Counted from the stretch's first letter, positions 26,386-35,258 are shown. The stretch: 64,000 nucleotides of DNA from Vibrio gigantis (GCF_024347515.1 NZ_AP025493.1:434001-498000), one strand, 5' to 3'. Program-made: numbers and translations. Notes: generated by a model not told the origin, from the sequence alone.

Positions 26386-27906
26386 CTATAACCCCATCGG
26401 CCACTGCAATACGTATACCCAAACTAGTAGTAAGGTCGTCCACACCAACAAAAACGCCAAGCTAAAAGGCAACATTAATGACATCAGGGTGCCTAATTTA
26501 GCCTCCTTATCGTAATCTTGTGCGGCCGCTAAAATTAACCCGAGATAGCCAAACAGTGGGCTAATAATGTTGGTGACTGAGTCTCCAATCCGAAACGCCG
26601 CCTGTGTCACTTCTAGTGGAATGCCGACATAGAACAATGAAGGGATCAATACGGGCGCTATCATGCTCCATTGAACAATCGGTGATCCCATAAAGATATT
26701 CAGAAAGGCACACAAAATAACGACCAATAAGAGAATTATTGCTGGATGTAGTTGTACCTCTGTCACTAAGCTACTCATCGACATGGCTAATACACCCGAC
26801 AACTGGCTGAGCTTGAAGAGGTAGATCATCTGCGACGCAACAAAGATGATCAGTAAAAACACTCCAAGTTGGCTCATGCTTTTTTGACAAGCATTCAGCA
26901 GATCGCGCTCGCACTTGAAGCTTCCAGAGAGGTAGCCATAGGTTAATCCACTTAAACCAAATGTAACGGCAATAATAATAGGTAGTCCACGCATCACTTC
27001 GCTGCGTCCTAAAGGTTGGCCTTCGTATGGGGCTAGCCAGCCGTTGGGTAGGACGGTTGAAAGTACAACAAACACGGCAACCATGACGAATACAACGGCT
27101 GCGGCCCACATGGCTTTGTCATTATTGGCAGCTTTGTTGTTATCGAAATCATAGCTGTCAGTGAACCTTTGTTCAGGCGTAGCATAATGGCATGCGAATC
27201 GACTTTGACGCTTTTCAACGATATTAATCGAAACAAACGAGCCTACTAAAACGAGAGCGAATACGCTGGCACTCATAAAAAAATAGTTAGCCAGAGGGCT
27301 GACGATAATAGTCGGATCAATCAGTTGAGCAGCAGAGGTCGTGATGCCTGCAATCACAACGTCATAAGTGGTTAAGAATACGGTGGCGTGAGTTCCCCCT
27401 GCTACCCCCGCAAATGCGGTGGCAAGCCCAGCAAGCGGCGGGCGATTGGCGGCTTGGTATGCTCGACAAGCCAAAGGGATGAGTACAATATAGCCTACAG
27501 AACCGACGACATTCGATAAAATGCCCAAGATCATGATGCTTACTGTCAGCTGCCACTTGCCGGTTTTACTGACTAACCGCTGAACGGAGTAACTGATGAG
27601 GCCAGAAGAGTCCGCCAAGCCAATTCCAATGGTGGCAATAATGACGACGCCTAATGGTGGGAAGCTGATGAACTCTTTGACGCTGCCACCGAGCCAAGTT
27701 CTTATCGCCTCTAAAGACAACAGGTTGTTGACGTGTTCAATGTTTCCACCGGGCAGTGTGTAAGAGACTTGGGCGTTGGACGTGAAGAATGAGGTTACTA
27801 TGATTATCAACGACAACCATAGAAACAAGAAGACAGGATGGGGAAGTTTATTTCCCCATCGCTCTAACTTATCAAAAAACGTATTTGGCATCACGTTAGA
27901 AAGCAT
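26386..27906 (-). CDS. AbgT-family transporter
   Basis: This inner-membrane protein has 506 residues and about 12-13 helices. Family marks are ERWGNKLPHPVFLFLWL at the N-terminus, FISFPPLGVVIIATIGIGLADSSGLI, and MGSPIVQWSMIAPVLIPSLF near the end. AbgT carries p-aminobenzoyl-glutamate, a folate breakdown product; MtrF-type members export antifolates. Its start overlaps the end of the TonB-receptor gene by 11 bp, so the two are one operon. This suggests a common substrate or a common signal. Confidence 0.9.
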   Translation of the reverse strand: MLSNVMPNTFFDKLERWGNKLPHPVFLFLWLSLIIIVTSFFTSNAQVSYTLPGGNIEHVNNLLSLEAIRTWLGGSVKEFISFPPLGVVIIATIGIGLADSSGLISYSVQRLVSKTGKWQLTVSIMILGILSNVVGSVGYIVLIPLACRAYQAANRPPLAGLATAFAGVAGGTHATVFLTTYDVVIAGITTSAAQLIDPTIIVSPLANYFFMSASVFALVLVGSFVSINIVEKRQSRFACHYATPEQRFTDSYDFDNNKAANNDKAMWAAAVVFVMVAVFVVLSTVLPNGWLAPYEGQPLGRSEVMRGLPIIIAVTFGLSGLTYGYLSGSFKCERDLLNACQKSMSQLGVFLLIIFVASQMIYLFKLSQLSGVLAMSMSSLVTEVQLHPAIILLLVVILCAFLNIFMGSPIVQWSMIAPVLIPSLFYVGIPLEVTQAAFRIGDSVTNIISPLFGYLGLILAAAQDYDKEAKLGTLMSLMLPFSLAFLLVWTTLLLVWVYVLQWPMGL

Positions 27907-29812
27907 AATTCAAGCCAGCGTAATACGTTCGGCCTTGAATGACTTCAGTATAAGTCTCAGGGCTTGATACATCTTCATCCATCACGTTGTTGACACCGAG
28001 TTTCAGTTCCAGTTCCTCCATTAGGGTATGACGCATGCCAATATCAAAGGTTGTGTATGGGTCAGAGACATCATTGTTACCGAGCTCACCACGTACTTCA
28101 CTGCGGTAATGGGCTCTTGCAAACAGATCGGTATCGTAAGTGACATACCAATTGGCTTTTACTGAAGCTTCATGTTCAGAGGTGCCGACAAGGCGTTCGC
28201 CGCTTGTGTCGTCTGTCGCATCAAGGTAAGTATATGAAGCGTCAAATCCAACGTGCTTGAACTGGTGTTCGGCATACAACTCTAAGCCTTTGAGCGTCGC
28301 TTTATCCACATTGATAAACGTATAGTAGCCGTCGCTCCCATTTGATCTTTCAACTTGCTGAATAATGTCGTCAACGCGGTTATAGAATACGGTGGCGTTA
28401 GCAGAGGTGGCTTCGTTGGCATAGTAGGCGCCAATTTCACTGAAGGTGCCGGTTTCTGCTTTGAGATCTTGGTTGCCATAGACGTTACAAGCCGCGGGTC
28501 TATCAGGGCAAGCTGGGCCGCTGGCTGGCGCGGTATAAGACGGTGAGATCTGTGCCATGGTCGGTGCTTTGAATGCGGTTCCAGCGCCGGCTTTTAAGCT
28601 CCAGTTGTCGGTTAAACCTTGTGTGATGTATCCACGATAAGTAAATTCACTGTCAAACAGGGAGTCATGATCAAAACGTCCACCGAGTGTCAGCATGGTC
28701 GAATCGGCAACGGCTAAGTTGGTTTCAAGATAAACGGCAGTACTGGTTCTATCGGTAGAGCCTCCTGTAATGCCGACGTTTTCGATTTCGGCATTGCGAG
28801 CCTCGGCTCCCACTGTCACGGTATGATCATCGACAAAGAAAACGGCTTGTACATCACCGCCATAGTTTTGTTCGGTGATGTCTGAACTTGGGGTGTCGTA
28901 TTTAACATCAAAGTCACTGTAGTAGAGGTGGGCATCGACACTCACAAGATACGATTGGTAATCATACCCTAACGTGTAACTTTGGAGTTGACGCTCTTGT
29001 TCATACGAGCGGCCACGATACATTGCCGTCCCCGATTGATCCTCATTCGACAGTTGGACTTCCAAGTCAATCGTGTGTTGGTCGTTCAGCGCATAATCAA
29101 AAGAGTTCACTAAATTGTAATTTTCTTGCGCACGACGTTTAGTGAAGCTCGACTGATCGGAATAAAAAGATTCGTCGGTGTCTAAATAGTTACCATATAC
29201 GGTATAACCCAAAGCATCGGTAATAGGGGTTGAAAAATACAGACCATAAATTTGTCCACTACCACCCTTGTCACCTTGGTTGTATTGCCCTTCAACGCTT
29301 ATCGCACCCTCTGCGGTACCACTGTGCTGACGAGTGATGACATTGACCACACCGCCCATGGTATCGGCACCATATAGAGTGGACATTGGGCCACGAATCA
29401 CTTCGATATTATCGATAGCAATACTTGGCGTTAGGCTCAATGCATTGTCGCTACCACGCCATAATGCTTCTCGGGTATAAGATCGACGGCTGTTCAATAA
29501 CACTTGCGTGTAGTCACTACTTAAACCACGAATTCGCACACCACGAGAGCCATTTGCTTGGGTCGACACGCTAACGCCTGGTGCGTCAATAAGCAGATCG
29601 CCTACGTCCCCTGTCATCTGATATTTACTCTGCTCTTGAACGTCTATCACGGTCAATGTTGCAGGGGCATCTAGTAGGCTTGTACTTTGACCTGCGTTTG
29701 CGGTGACAACCACGGTTTCATCAATTGCAGATTCCGCCATAACAAAAGAAACGGGTATAAAGGTCAGGCTAAACAGACACGGTACAGCATGACTTGATTT
29801 GAGTTTTAACAT
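27896..29812 (-). CDS. TonB-dependent outer-membrane receptor (CirA/BtuB-like)
   Basis: The protein has 638 residues. After a signal peptide ending at about residue 26 comes the TonB box (ETVVVTA). The plug domain follows, with GDVGDLLIDAPGVSV, RGVRIRGLSSDYTQVLLN and IEVIRGPMSTLYGADTMGGVVNVIT. A 22-strand barrel ends in GLNYAF with a terminal Phe. Such receptors import siderophores, haem, cobalamin or other ligands using TonB energy. Two cysteines in a loop (CPDRPAAC) may form a disulfide. A Fur-like site lies upstream, pointing to iron control. Coupling with an AbgT transporter is unusual. Confidence 0.93.
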   Translation of the reverse strand: MLKLKSSHAVPCLFSLTFIPVSFVMAESAIDETVVVTANAGQSTSLLDAPATLTVIDVQEQSKYQMTGDVGDLLIDAPGVSVSTQANGSRGVRIRGLSSDYTQVLLNSRRSYTREALWRGSDNALSLTPSIAIDNIEVIRGPMSTLYGADTMGGVVNVITRQHSGTAEGAISVEGQYNQGDKGGSGQIYGLYFSTPITDALGYTVYGNYLDTDESFYSDQSSFTKRRAQENYNLVNSFDYALNDQHTIDLEVQLSNEDQSGTAMYRGRSYEQERQLQSYTLGYDYQSYLVSVDAHLYYSDFDVKYDTPSSDITEQNYGGDVQAVFFVDDHTVTVGAEARNAEIENVGITGGSTDRTSTAVYLETNLAVADSTMLTLGGRFDHDSLFDSEFTYRGYITQGLTDNWSLKAGAGTAFKAPTMAQISPSYTAPASGPACPDRPAACNVYGNQDLKAETGTFSEIGAYYANEATSANATVFYNRVDDIIQQVERSNGSDGYYTFINVDKATLKGLELYAEHQFKHVGFDASYTYLDATDDTSGERLVGTSEHEASVKANWYVTYDTDLFARAHYRSEVRGELGNNDVSDPYTTFDIGMRHTLMEELELKLGVNNVMDEDVSSPETYTEVIQGRTYYAGLNYAF

Positions 29813-29854
29813 GTAATGACTTCTTGGTTTTTAAATGAGGACTGGCCTAGAATA

Positions 29855-29875
29855 TAATGAAAATAAATCTCATTG
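29855..29875. promoter_or_regulatory. Fur-like box upstream of the TonB receptor
   Basis: On the minus strand TGAGATTTATTTTCA matches 12 of 15 positions of the 7-1-7 Fur consensus TGATAATNATTATCA. It lies about 45-65 bp upstream of the receptor start. Confidence 0.55.
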
Positions 29876-30269
29876 ACAATACCACTCACCATAAAGTTCT
29901 TTTGATTATATTCTATTGAAATTTAATATATTTTTGGATAATAATTCAGACTTATTGATAGTTTAAAATGATGTTGAATTGTTTTTTGATTGATAAGTGT
30001 GTGATGCCGTATTGCCATACTTTGAATGTATGGCTTAAAGGGTTGTTCCGCAAACAAATGTACTGGTTTTCAGATGCAATTAGGTTGCTAGTGCGTAAAA
30101 TTGCTCCCAAGCAGATAAGCCTTCAGGATTATCGAGCTATCCATTTTTAATTATCGAACACAGTTCTACGCCTGCCTGGTGTGGAACTGAGTCCCTCATC
30201 TGATCCCCCCCTTGTTTGCGACAAAAACCCAACCAAAGCCGCCAAAACGACGGCTTCGGTTTAGAGCAA
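29876..30269. other. intergenic gap between the receptor and MFS genes
   Basis: A 60-codon open frame at 29968-30150 (+) has no family resemblance, no clear ribosome site and an odd composition, so I do not call it a gene. AACGACGGCTTCGGTTT near 30245 could be a weak hairpin at the end of the MFS gene. Confidence 0.4.
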
Positions 30270-31430
30270 TCAATCAGCACCACTGACAGGAATTGGTTTT
30301 AGGGCAGCAATCGCAGCGGAAAACAAACCCACCGCCAACACGGCAAGCCAGATGGATCCCAGTGAATAAGCAAAACCCGCAAGACCAGACCAGATCGCAA
30401 CCCCCAAATGCATCATACTCATGCCCATCGCCATCAAAGTACCACGATGCGAATCTGACAGTTGTGCAATGTGGTTTTGCAGCGCCGGCGAGCCGATTCC
30501 ACCGGCCAGCGACCAGAAGAATAGCACCGGCAAAAACATCAACACATGCGTTGCGGATCCACCGAACACCCAGGCACTGCACAGTAAGCAAACCACCAGT
30601 GCAGTTCGCATTACAGCACGGCCGCTGCCCAAGCGTCGAATCGCTCGCGACATCACCATATTCCCCATCACACTCACACCACCAAGTACCGCGTACGTTA
30701 AGCCAACCAGTGCAATGTCCAGTTCAGTGGCGTCACTCAAGCGCTGTCCTACCAGATTGAAGACGCCGATCCCACCACCAAGACCAAGCCCCATTGTCAG
30801 TAGCGCTCCGCGGGCACCCGGAATTTGTAACAGTTGCACCATCGCAGGTTGTTCCGGTTTAGCTGTTTTGTTTTTAACATAATGCGTACCACCCTGGACA
30901 GCGAGCAATGCCGCCACTATCAGGGCCGCTACGCCTAACACAATAAACGCTGCGCGCCAGGACAGCCACTCAGTCAAAAAAGCCCCGATAGCCGGGCTGG
31001 TGATCATTCCCAAAGTCAGACCTGCCTGAACTAGAGCAATCTGTTTCATCGCTTTATCACCAGGTTGATCACCGGCCAATGCAAACGCGATTGGCAACAT
31101 ACCAGCGCTGGCTAAGCCAGTCATCACTCGCGTTAGTAAACCCACATCGAATTGATCGACCAAACCAGTAGCGATCGAAGAAAGACCGAACAACACACAA
31201 GCTGGCAACATGATTCGCAACCTTCCCCATTGGTCTGATAAGCGACCAAAGTGTGGGGCGATAAACGCAATCGCCAAGCTGTAGGCCGTGATAAACAACG
31301 TGATCCGTTCTGCTGGCACGCCTAGATCCTGACCGATAGGTTGCAAAATCGGACCAAGCAGCAGCTCATCCGCTCCCACCAAGAACGCAACCAGGAACAA
31401 TAGTGCGGGTAACGTTTTATTTGGCATCAC
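30270..31430 (-). CDS. MFS drug-efflux transporter
   Basis: This 12-helix major facilitator protein has 386 residues. Helix 1 is followed by LGPILQPIGQDLGVPAERITLFITAYSLAIAFIAP and the motif A-like loop GRLSDQWGRLRIM; motif C-like glycines and prolines (GLTLGMITSPAIGAFL) are in helix 5. It starts inside the end of the ABC-F gene (14-bp overlap), so it is the second gene of that operon. The GC content is clearly higher than in neighbouring genes, suggesting acquisition. Paired with a ribosome-protection factor, it probably exports a ribosome-targeting drug (inference). Confidence 0.9.
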   Translation of the reverse strand: MMPNKTLPALLFLVAFLVGADELLLGPILQPIGQDLGVPAERITLFITAYSLAIAFIAPHFGRLSDQWGRLRIMLPACVLFGLSSIATGLVDQFDVGLLTRVMTGLASAGMLPIAFALAGDQPGDKAMKQIALVQAGLTLGMITSPAIGAFLTEWLSWRAAFIVLGVAALIVAALLAVQGGTHYVKNKTAKPEQPAMVQLLQIPGARGALLTMGLGLGGGIGVFNLVGQRLSDATELDIALVGLTYAVLGGVSVMGNMVMSRAIRRLGSGRAVMRTALVVCLLCSAWVFGGSATHVLMFLPVLFFWSLAGGIGSPALQNHIAQLSDSHRGTLMAMGMSMMHLGVAIWSGLAGFAYSLGSIWLAVLAVGLFSAAIAALKPIPVSGAD

Positions 31431-32967
31431 TCATCTCCATCTTTGCTATATCAATCACCTTATCCGGCCAATCGGACAAAAAGTCCGGCTCGTGCGATAC
31501 CACGATCACCGTGCCAACGTAGGTACACAACGCCTGTTTTAACGCCGCTTTTACGTTGACATCCAAATGGGTGGTCGGTTCGTCGAGCACCAACACGTTT
31601 GATTTACTGACCGCCAGACACGACAACTTTACCTTGGTCTGCTCACCGCCACTCAAACTGCGCAGCGGTTGCAAGGATTTACTGCCGTTGATGCCAAACT
31701 CCGCCAGCTTATGACGTGCACTTTTGTCATTCAACTGACGACACGATGCACGCATCACTTGCATGGGAGTACTATCCGGGTAATCCCAGTGTAAGTCCTG
31801 AGAAAAATATCCCCACTGAATGCCGTTGGCCTGCTGAATTTCCCCAGCAAGAGGATTAAGCTGACCGAGCAGCGTTTTCAGCAGTGTCGACTTACCTAAA
31901 CCGTTAAAGCCAACAATCGCCAGCTTTTCACCGCGCTGAATATCGAGATTCAGCGCCGGTAACAAGGTATGTTGATAGCCAATCTCAAGCCGAGTTGCAG
32001 TCAGAACCGTCTGGGCACTCAGAGGCGCATAAGAAAACCCAAACTCTGGCTGACTCTTTTGCTGCGGCTTGTTCACACGCTCAATTTTCGCTAACTGCTT
32101 TTTGCGGCCGTTGGCTATCTTGGCGTTCACTCCCGCACCGTTTTTGTTTATGTAGGCTTCAAGCTTGTCGATTTTCTGCTGTTGGGACTGATATTGCTGA
32201 AGCTGGTTGAGCGTCTCTTGCTCCTTCTGCGCCATCGCTTTTGCGTAGCCGCCTTTGTATTTTCTGATCTGTTGATGGTCAATGTCGCATATGCCATCGG
32301 CAATCTGATTCAGAAATGCCGTGTCATGCGACACCACCATAAACGTACCTGGATACTGATTGAGAAATTCCGCGAGCCAGGTCATGTGCTCCGTATCGAG
32401 AAAGTTAGTCGGTTCATCTAGCAGTAGCACATCCGGCTCTTCCAGAAGCAGTTTAGCCAAAATCACTTTATGCCGCTGACCGCCACTCAAGCAACTCATG
32501 TGTGTGGTCATTCCAAGTAGTTGAACACCCAGACCTGCCGCCACCAGTTCAACGCGAGGAGTCAGGCGGTAGAAGCCCTCTTGTTCCAGCAGAGATTGCA
32601 GCTCTGCCGCGCGATTCAGTGTTGTATCAGACACCGCTAATGACATTTGTGCATAGAGGTGCTTTAGCTCACGATCCGCAGCCAGTAAAGGCGTATAAGC
32701 GGTCGCCATAAAGTCGAATACTGACAGCGAGGGATCAATCTCAAGGTGTTGATCGAGGTAACCAACTTTCACACCCGGTTGCCATAATATGTCACCGTGA
32801 TCTGGCAGATACTCACCTTGTAATAGCTTAAATAAGGTACTTTTACCCGCACCATTTGGTCCGGTGACACCAAGATGCTCACCACGATGGAGAGCGAAAT
32901 CTGCATTTTGATATAAAACCTTGTCTTCTACCTGAAAGCCCAGGTGTTTGATAACTAATAAACTCAT
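31417..32967 (-). CDS. ABC-F family ATPase (putative antibiotic-resistance ribosome protection factor)
   Basis: This soluble twin ABC protein has 516 residues from the preferred ATG at 32967. ABC1 has Walker A GPNGAGKST, signature LSGGQ and Walker B LLLLDEPTN. ABC2 has GFNGLGKST, LSGGEQ and LVLDEPTTH. The linker between them is helical and charged (KQLAKIERVNKPQQK). There are no membrane helices, as expected for ABC-F. Housekeeping members (EttA, Uup, YheS, YbiT) are not normally paired with a drug pump, and the leader carries two terminators. I therefore infer a resistance-type ABC-F that dislodges drugs from the ribosome. An in-frame GTG at 33051 would run through the terminator hairpin and is unlikely. 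Confidence 0.85.
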   Translation of the reverse strand: MSLLVIKHLGFQVEDKVLYQNADFALHRGEHLGVTGPNGAGKSTLFKLLQGEYLPDHGDILWQPGVKVGYLDQHLEIDPSLSVFDFMATAYTPLLAADRELKHLYAQMSLAVSDTTLNRAAELQSLLEQEGFYRLTPRVELVAAGLGVQLLGMTTHMSCLSGGQRHKVILAKLLLEEPDVLLLDEPTNFLDTEHMTWLAEFLNQYPGTFMVVSHDTAFLNQIADGICDIDHQQIRKYKGGYAKAMAQKEQETLNQLQQYQSQQQKIDKLEAYINKNGAGVNAKIANGRKKQLAKIERVNKPQQKSQPEFGFSYAPLSAQTVLTATRLEIGYQHTLLPALNLDIQRGEKLAIVGFNGLGKSTLLKTLLGQLNPLAGEIQQANGIQWGYFSQDLHWDYPDSTPMQVMRASCRQLNDKSARHKLAEFGINGSKSLQPLRSLSGGEQTKVKLSCLAVSKSNVLVLDEPTTHLDVNVKAALKQALCTYVGTVIVVSHEPDFLSDWPDKVIDIAKMEMSDAK

Positions 32968-32980
32968 GTTTTTAAACCAT

Positions 32981-33011
32981 AAAAAAGGGGCCGGTAACAA
33001 GTACCGGCCCC
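32981..33011 (-). terminator. leader terminator T2, directly before the ABC-F start
   Basis: On the minus strand GGGGCCGGTA and TACCGGCCCC form a perfect 10-bp stem with a 5-nt loop, followed by TTTTTT. It lies 14 bases before the ATG of the ABC-F gene, so it must block expression unless overcome. Confidence 0.9.
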
Positions 33012-33051
33012 TGGAATCTGTATGATGTTGATGTCTCTGATTTTCAGACAC

Positions 33052-33083
33052 AAAAAAGGCCGATAATAAAGCATTACTGGCCT
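33052..33083 (-). terminator. leader terminator T1
   Basis: On the minus strand AGGCC...GGCCT close a stem that continues with GTAAT/ATTAT; TTTTTT follows. It stands 40 bp upstream of T2, giving tandem terminators in the same leader. Confidence 0.8.
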
Positions 33084-33241
33084 ACCTCTCTAACCATTAC
33101 TTTCAGATGTCAACTACCCTGCGCTGTTAACGCATTACAACATCTGATGAAGTTTTGGTTTCAGGCTCCGAGCAACACTTCATCGTGTATTTGCACGGAG
33201 CTCAGCCTTCTCACGAAGTTCTTGAACAGGATATAAATCAT
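33084..33241 (-). promoter_or_regulatory. attenuator leader with alternative hairpins
   Basis: On the minus strand GCTCCG/CGGAGC (with GCAA/TTGC and ACAC/GTGT inside) folds within the leader ORF. GATGAAGT in that ORF can instead pair with ACTTCATC just after it. A further pair, TCAGATG/CATCTGA, spans the bases before T1. Mutually exclusive pairing of this kind, plus a small ORF and two terminators, is the usual design of ribosome-mediated attenuation. No experimental evidence is available here. Confidence 0.65.
33161..33241 (-). CDS. 26-residue putative leader peptide of the ABC-F operon
   Basis: The ATG at 33241 opens a 26-codon frame, beginning MIYILFKNFVRRLSS and ending LLGA-stop, about 190 bp before the ABC-F start. 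It overlaps the first leader hairpin. No strong Shine-Dalgarno sequence precedes it, so translation is a hypothesis. Its size and position fit stall peptides that sense macrolides, lincosamides or similar drugs. Confidence 0.5.
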   Translation of the reverse strand: MIYILFKNFVRRLSSVQIHDEVLLGA

Positions 33242-33379
33242 GGTAGAGAGTCATCTATAAAAACACTTTGCGTAATGTAGTATCCGGTAGGGTGGAAGTC
33301 AATGTTTAGAAATGGTAGTGCAATGGACAAGTGAAATTAGCTATTGATAGCAAACTTAGAGCAAGTAACTTACTCGTTC

Positions 33380-33912
33380 TCAGGGTTTGCGAGTATCGAA
33401 TATTCGAACGTTATTTTTTAAGCTGGCTTCTAAAAACAGAGGATCGTCGGTTAGAAATTCATGTAAGCCATTTACGATGTTCATTCCTAATGACATGGCA
33501 TTTAAAATGATGCTTTTATCTAAGTCAGATAAAAAACCACTTGATGGCGCAATGCCAAAGATGAAGTAATCGGGAATGCTTTCCGCGTGAATGATAGCTC
33601 TTCAGCATTGGCAAGGATCGGTATTCCATTGGCTTTGTTATCAAGAACTTCACCAGCATCTAAGCCAGCAGACTCACTATCAATAACCGATAGAATACGA
33701 TAGCTTAACGAATGCCTCACTAACCCATTAGCGGTTTTACCATCAATTTTACCAAAATTACCTTCGCAATATATAATTGCAGAAGGGATGACCGGATTTA
33801 CTTTCTGAGCAAGTGGTAACCAAGGAGCTATATAGGGTACGTTGTTAGTATCTACATTTTCAATTCTAGAGAGTTTGAATATATTTCTTAACTTTTCGGT
33901 TGAGATGGACAT
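33380..33912 (-). pseudogene. DUF1611 (DgcN-type) gene relic, frameshifted and truncated
   Basis: The N-terminal domain of a DUF1611 protein is readable: AIIYCEGNFGKIDGKTANGLVRH and VIDSESAGLDAGEVLD. After a frameshift near 33575-33590 the other frame gives IPDYFIFGIAPSSGFL, then NIVNGLHEFLTDDP and DTRKP before a stop at 33380. The ATPase-like C-terminal half is missing. DUF1611 includes DgcN, a D-glutamate N-acetyltransferase. The gene is dead. Confidence 0.85.
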
Positions 33913-34384
33913 AATTAAAGCCTGCAGTATGGCTTAGGAGGGCGACTAAGGAGTGCCGAGATGCGAGTTCGGAAAGGAAAAGAAGTCCCTACTAAGCGGT
34001 AGGGATAGAGACCAAGGTAACACACTCATCAGACTTTTGTTGATTGTTATTCATACACTTTCTAAGTCTATCACTTTCAGGCTTCACCCATACTAACGTG
34101 ATTGATTAGATAGCTAATACTCATTGTTCAACGTCGCCGTATCAACCTCTCAGCTTTAAGGTTTCAAGGTGTTTTTTCTAATATCAGTTAAGTGAATTAG
34201 AGTTTTGGGTCTAACGCGTTTTTGTCCGTGCGTTCTGAAGTCGTATGAAGCGTTGTTTGTGATCACCAAGCGATTCTGTCGGACCTTAATTACCAAGCAA
34301 CATTGACGATTGCCAAGAAACAGACCTAAACATTCAGCCCTTATAAATAAAGGGCTCGCGACTCACATTGGATTTTTCACTGAA
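33913..34384. other. decayed or intergenic DNA with two hairpins
   Basis: TCCCTA/TAGGGA near 33987-34006 and AGCCCTT/AAGGGCT near 34337-34357 can form hairpins. No open frame with family signals is seen. This stretch probably contains the left boundary of the island, but no attachment site could be identified. Confidence 0.4.
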
Positions 34385-34502
34385 ATGAAAAAAAAACCTG
34401 ATTGCAGACGGCTTACCCTTTTGGTCATGTTCAGGCTACCCCGAATGTCAAACCACTTTGTTTGATAGAACAGGTAAACCTAACTTTGAGAGTGCAAGGT
34501 AA
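34385..34502 (+). pseudogene. fragment of a topoisomerase-type C4 zinc ribbon
   Basis: The + strand reads ADGLPFWSCSGYPECQTTLFDRTGKPNFE and a stop. The words FWSCSGYPEC and TLFDRTGKP are typical of the last zinc ribbon of topoisomerase I/III proteins found on integrative elements. The upstream part of the gene is absent. Confidence 0.65.
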
Positions 34503-34656
34503 AAAAACAACTCAATAAGCTGAGATTTTCCTTCAAAAAACCAACAATTATTAATCATTAACTGTTGTGATGCATACGATAATGGAGTATAAGCTAATTG
34601 TTTGTACGAAAATGCAACACACTGTTCCGACTTAAGAACTTTTACCTATTTGTTCA

Positions 34657-34686
34657 CCACCTATGTTCCTTGTAGGTGGTTTTTTT
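34657..34686 (+). terminator. intrinsic terminator
   Basis: ACCACCT and AGGTGGT form a stem with an 11-nt loop, followed by TTTTTTT on the + strand. It follows the zinc-ribbon fragment by about 150 bp and overlaps the end of the minus-strand frame at 34661. Confidence 0.8.
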
Positions 34687-35258
34687 CGGTCATAGGATGC
34701 AACCGATAGTGGTAGTTGCTCAGGTACTTACTAACTTGATATTGTTCGAATCTAAAGTAAAGCTGCTCGGCCAAACAGGTTGTGAACTTATCCAATTTAT
34801 GAGTACGTATGAATAGTGAGATAGGGGCGACTTGACGATTGTCATCATCAAAACAATATTCAATATGCGCTTGATCAATGTACACAACATCCACTTCCCT
34901 GTTCGGGGGGGCTTCAATGAGTTTGGTGTCTAACCCCGCCTTTTCCAAATGGTTTAATAAAGTGTAAAGTTTACCCACATCGTCTTGAATCTCTGGTTTC
35001 GCATACTGGGTGACTATACTGGCGAGATACTTTTTCGATTGAACCAAACTTATTTTTCATTAAGCAAACCGTTTTCAATCTCTTTTTAATCGCACTATAC
35101 CTAGCTTGTTTAACCTTTGGCTTTAAGAAGTTAATGATGATCTTATTTCGTTGCTCTTCTTTGACAAAACCACGAGAAGCCTCCACTTTAAAGTAAAGGT
35201 GGAGAAGGGTATTTTCGAAAGTAACTTTCAGTAGTTGATGATATGAACATTCAGGCAT
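34661..35258 (-). pseudogene. unrecognised island gene, apparently split by a frameshift
   Basis: Two minus-strand frames overlap: 34971-35258 (95 codons, basic, FLKPKVKQARYSAIKKRL) and 34661-35047 (128 codons, with LYTLLNHLEKAGLD and VVYIDQAHIEYCFDD). Read together with a frame change near 35030, they would give one protein of about 190 residues. I do not recognise the family. The first frame is lysine/arginine-rich and could bind nucleic acid, which is only a guess. If both frames are independent genes, the second starts near 35047. Confidence 0.45.

Noticed and set aside
29968..30150. 60-codon open frame (+) between the TonB receptor and MFS genes
   Set aside because: No family resemblance, no good ribosome site, and a composition rich in aromatic and Cys residues that looks random.
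30293..30882. Two long + strand open frames opposite the MFS gene
   Set aside because: They are antisense shadows of a GC-richer gene. The Pro/Ser/Thr-rich products match no known family.
32967..33051. N-terminal extension of the ABC-F protein from a GTG at 33051
   Set aside because: It would be translated through terminator T2. The ABC domain begins normally at the ATG at 32967.
34337..34357. AGCCCTT/AAGGGCT hairpin as an integron attC site
   Set aside because: No RYYYAAC/GTTRRRY core sites flank it and no cassette array is present.
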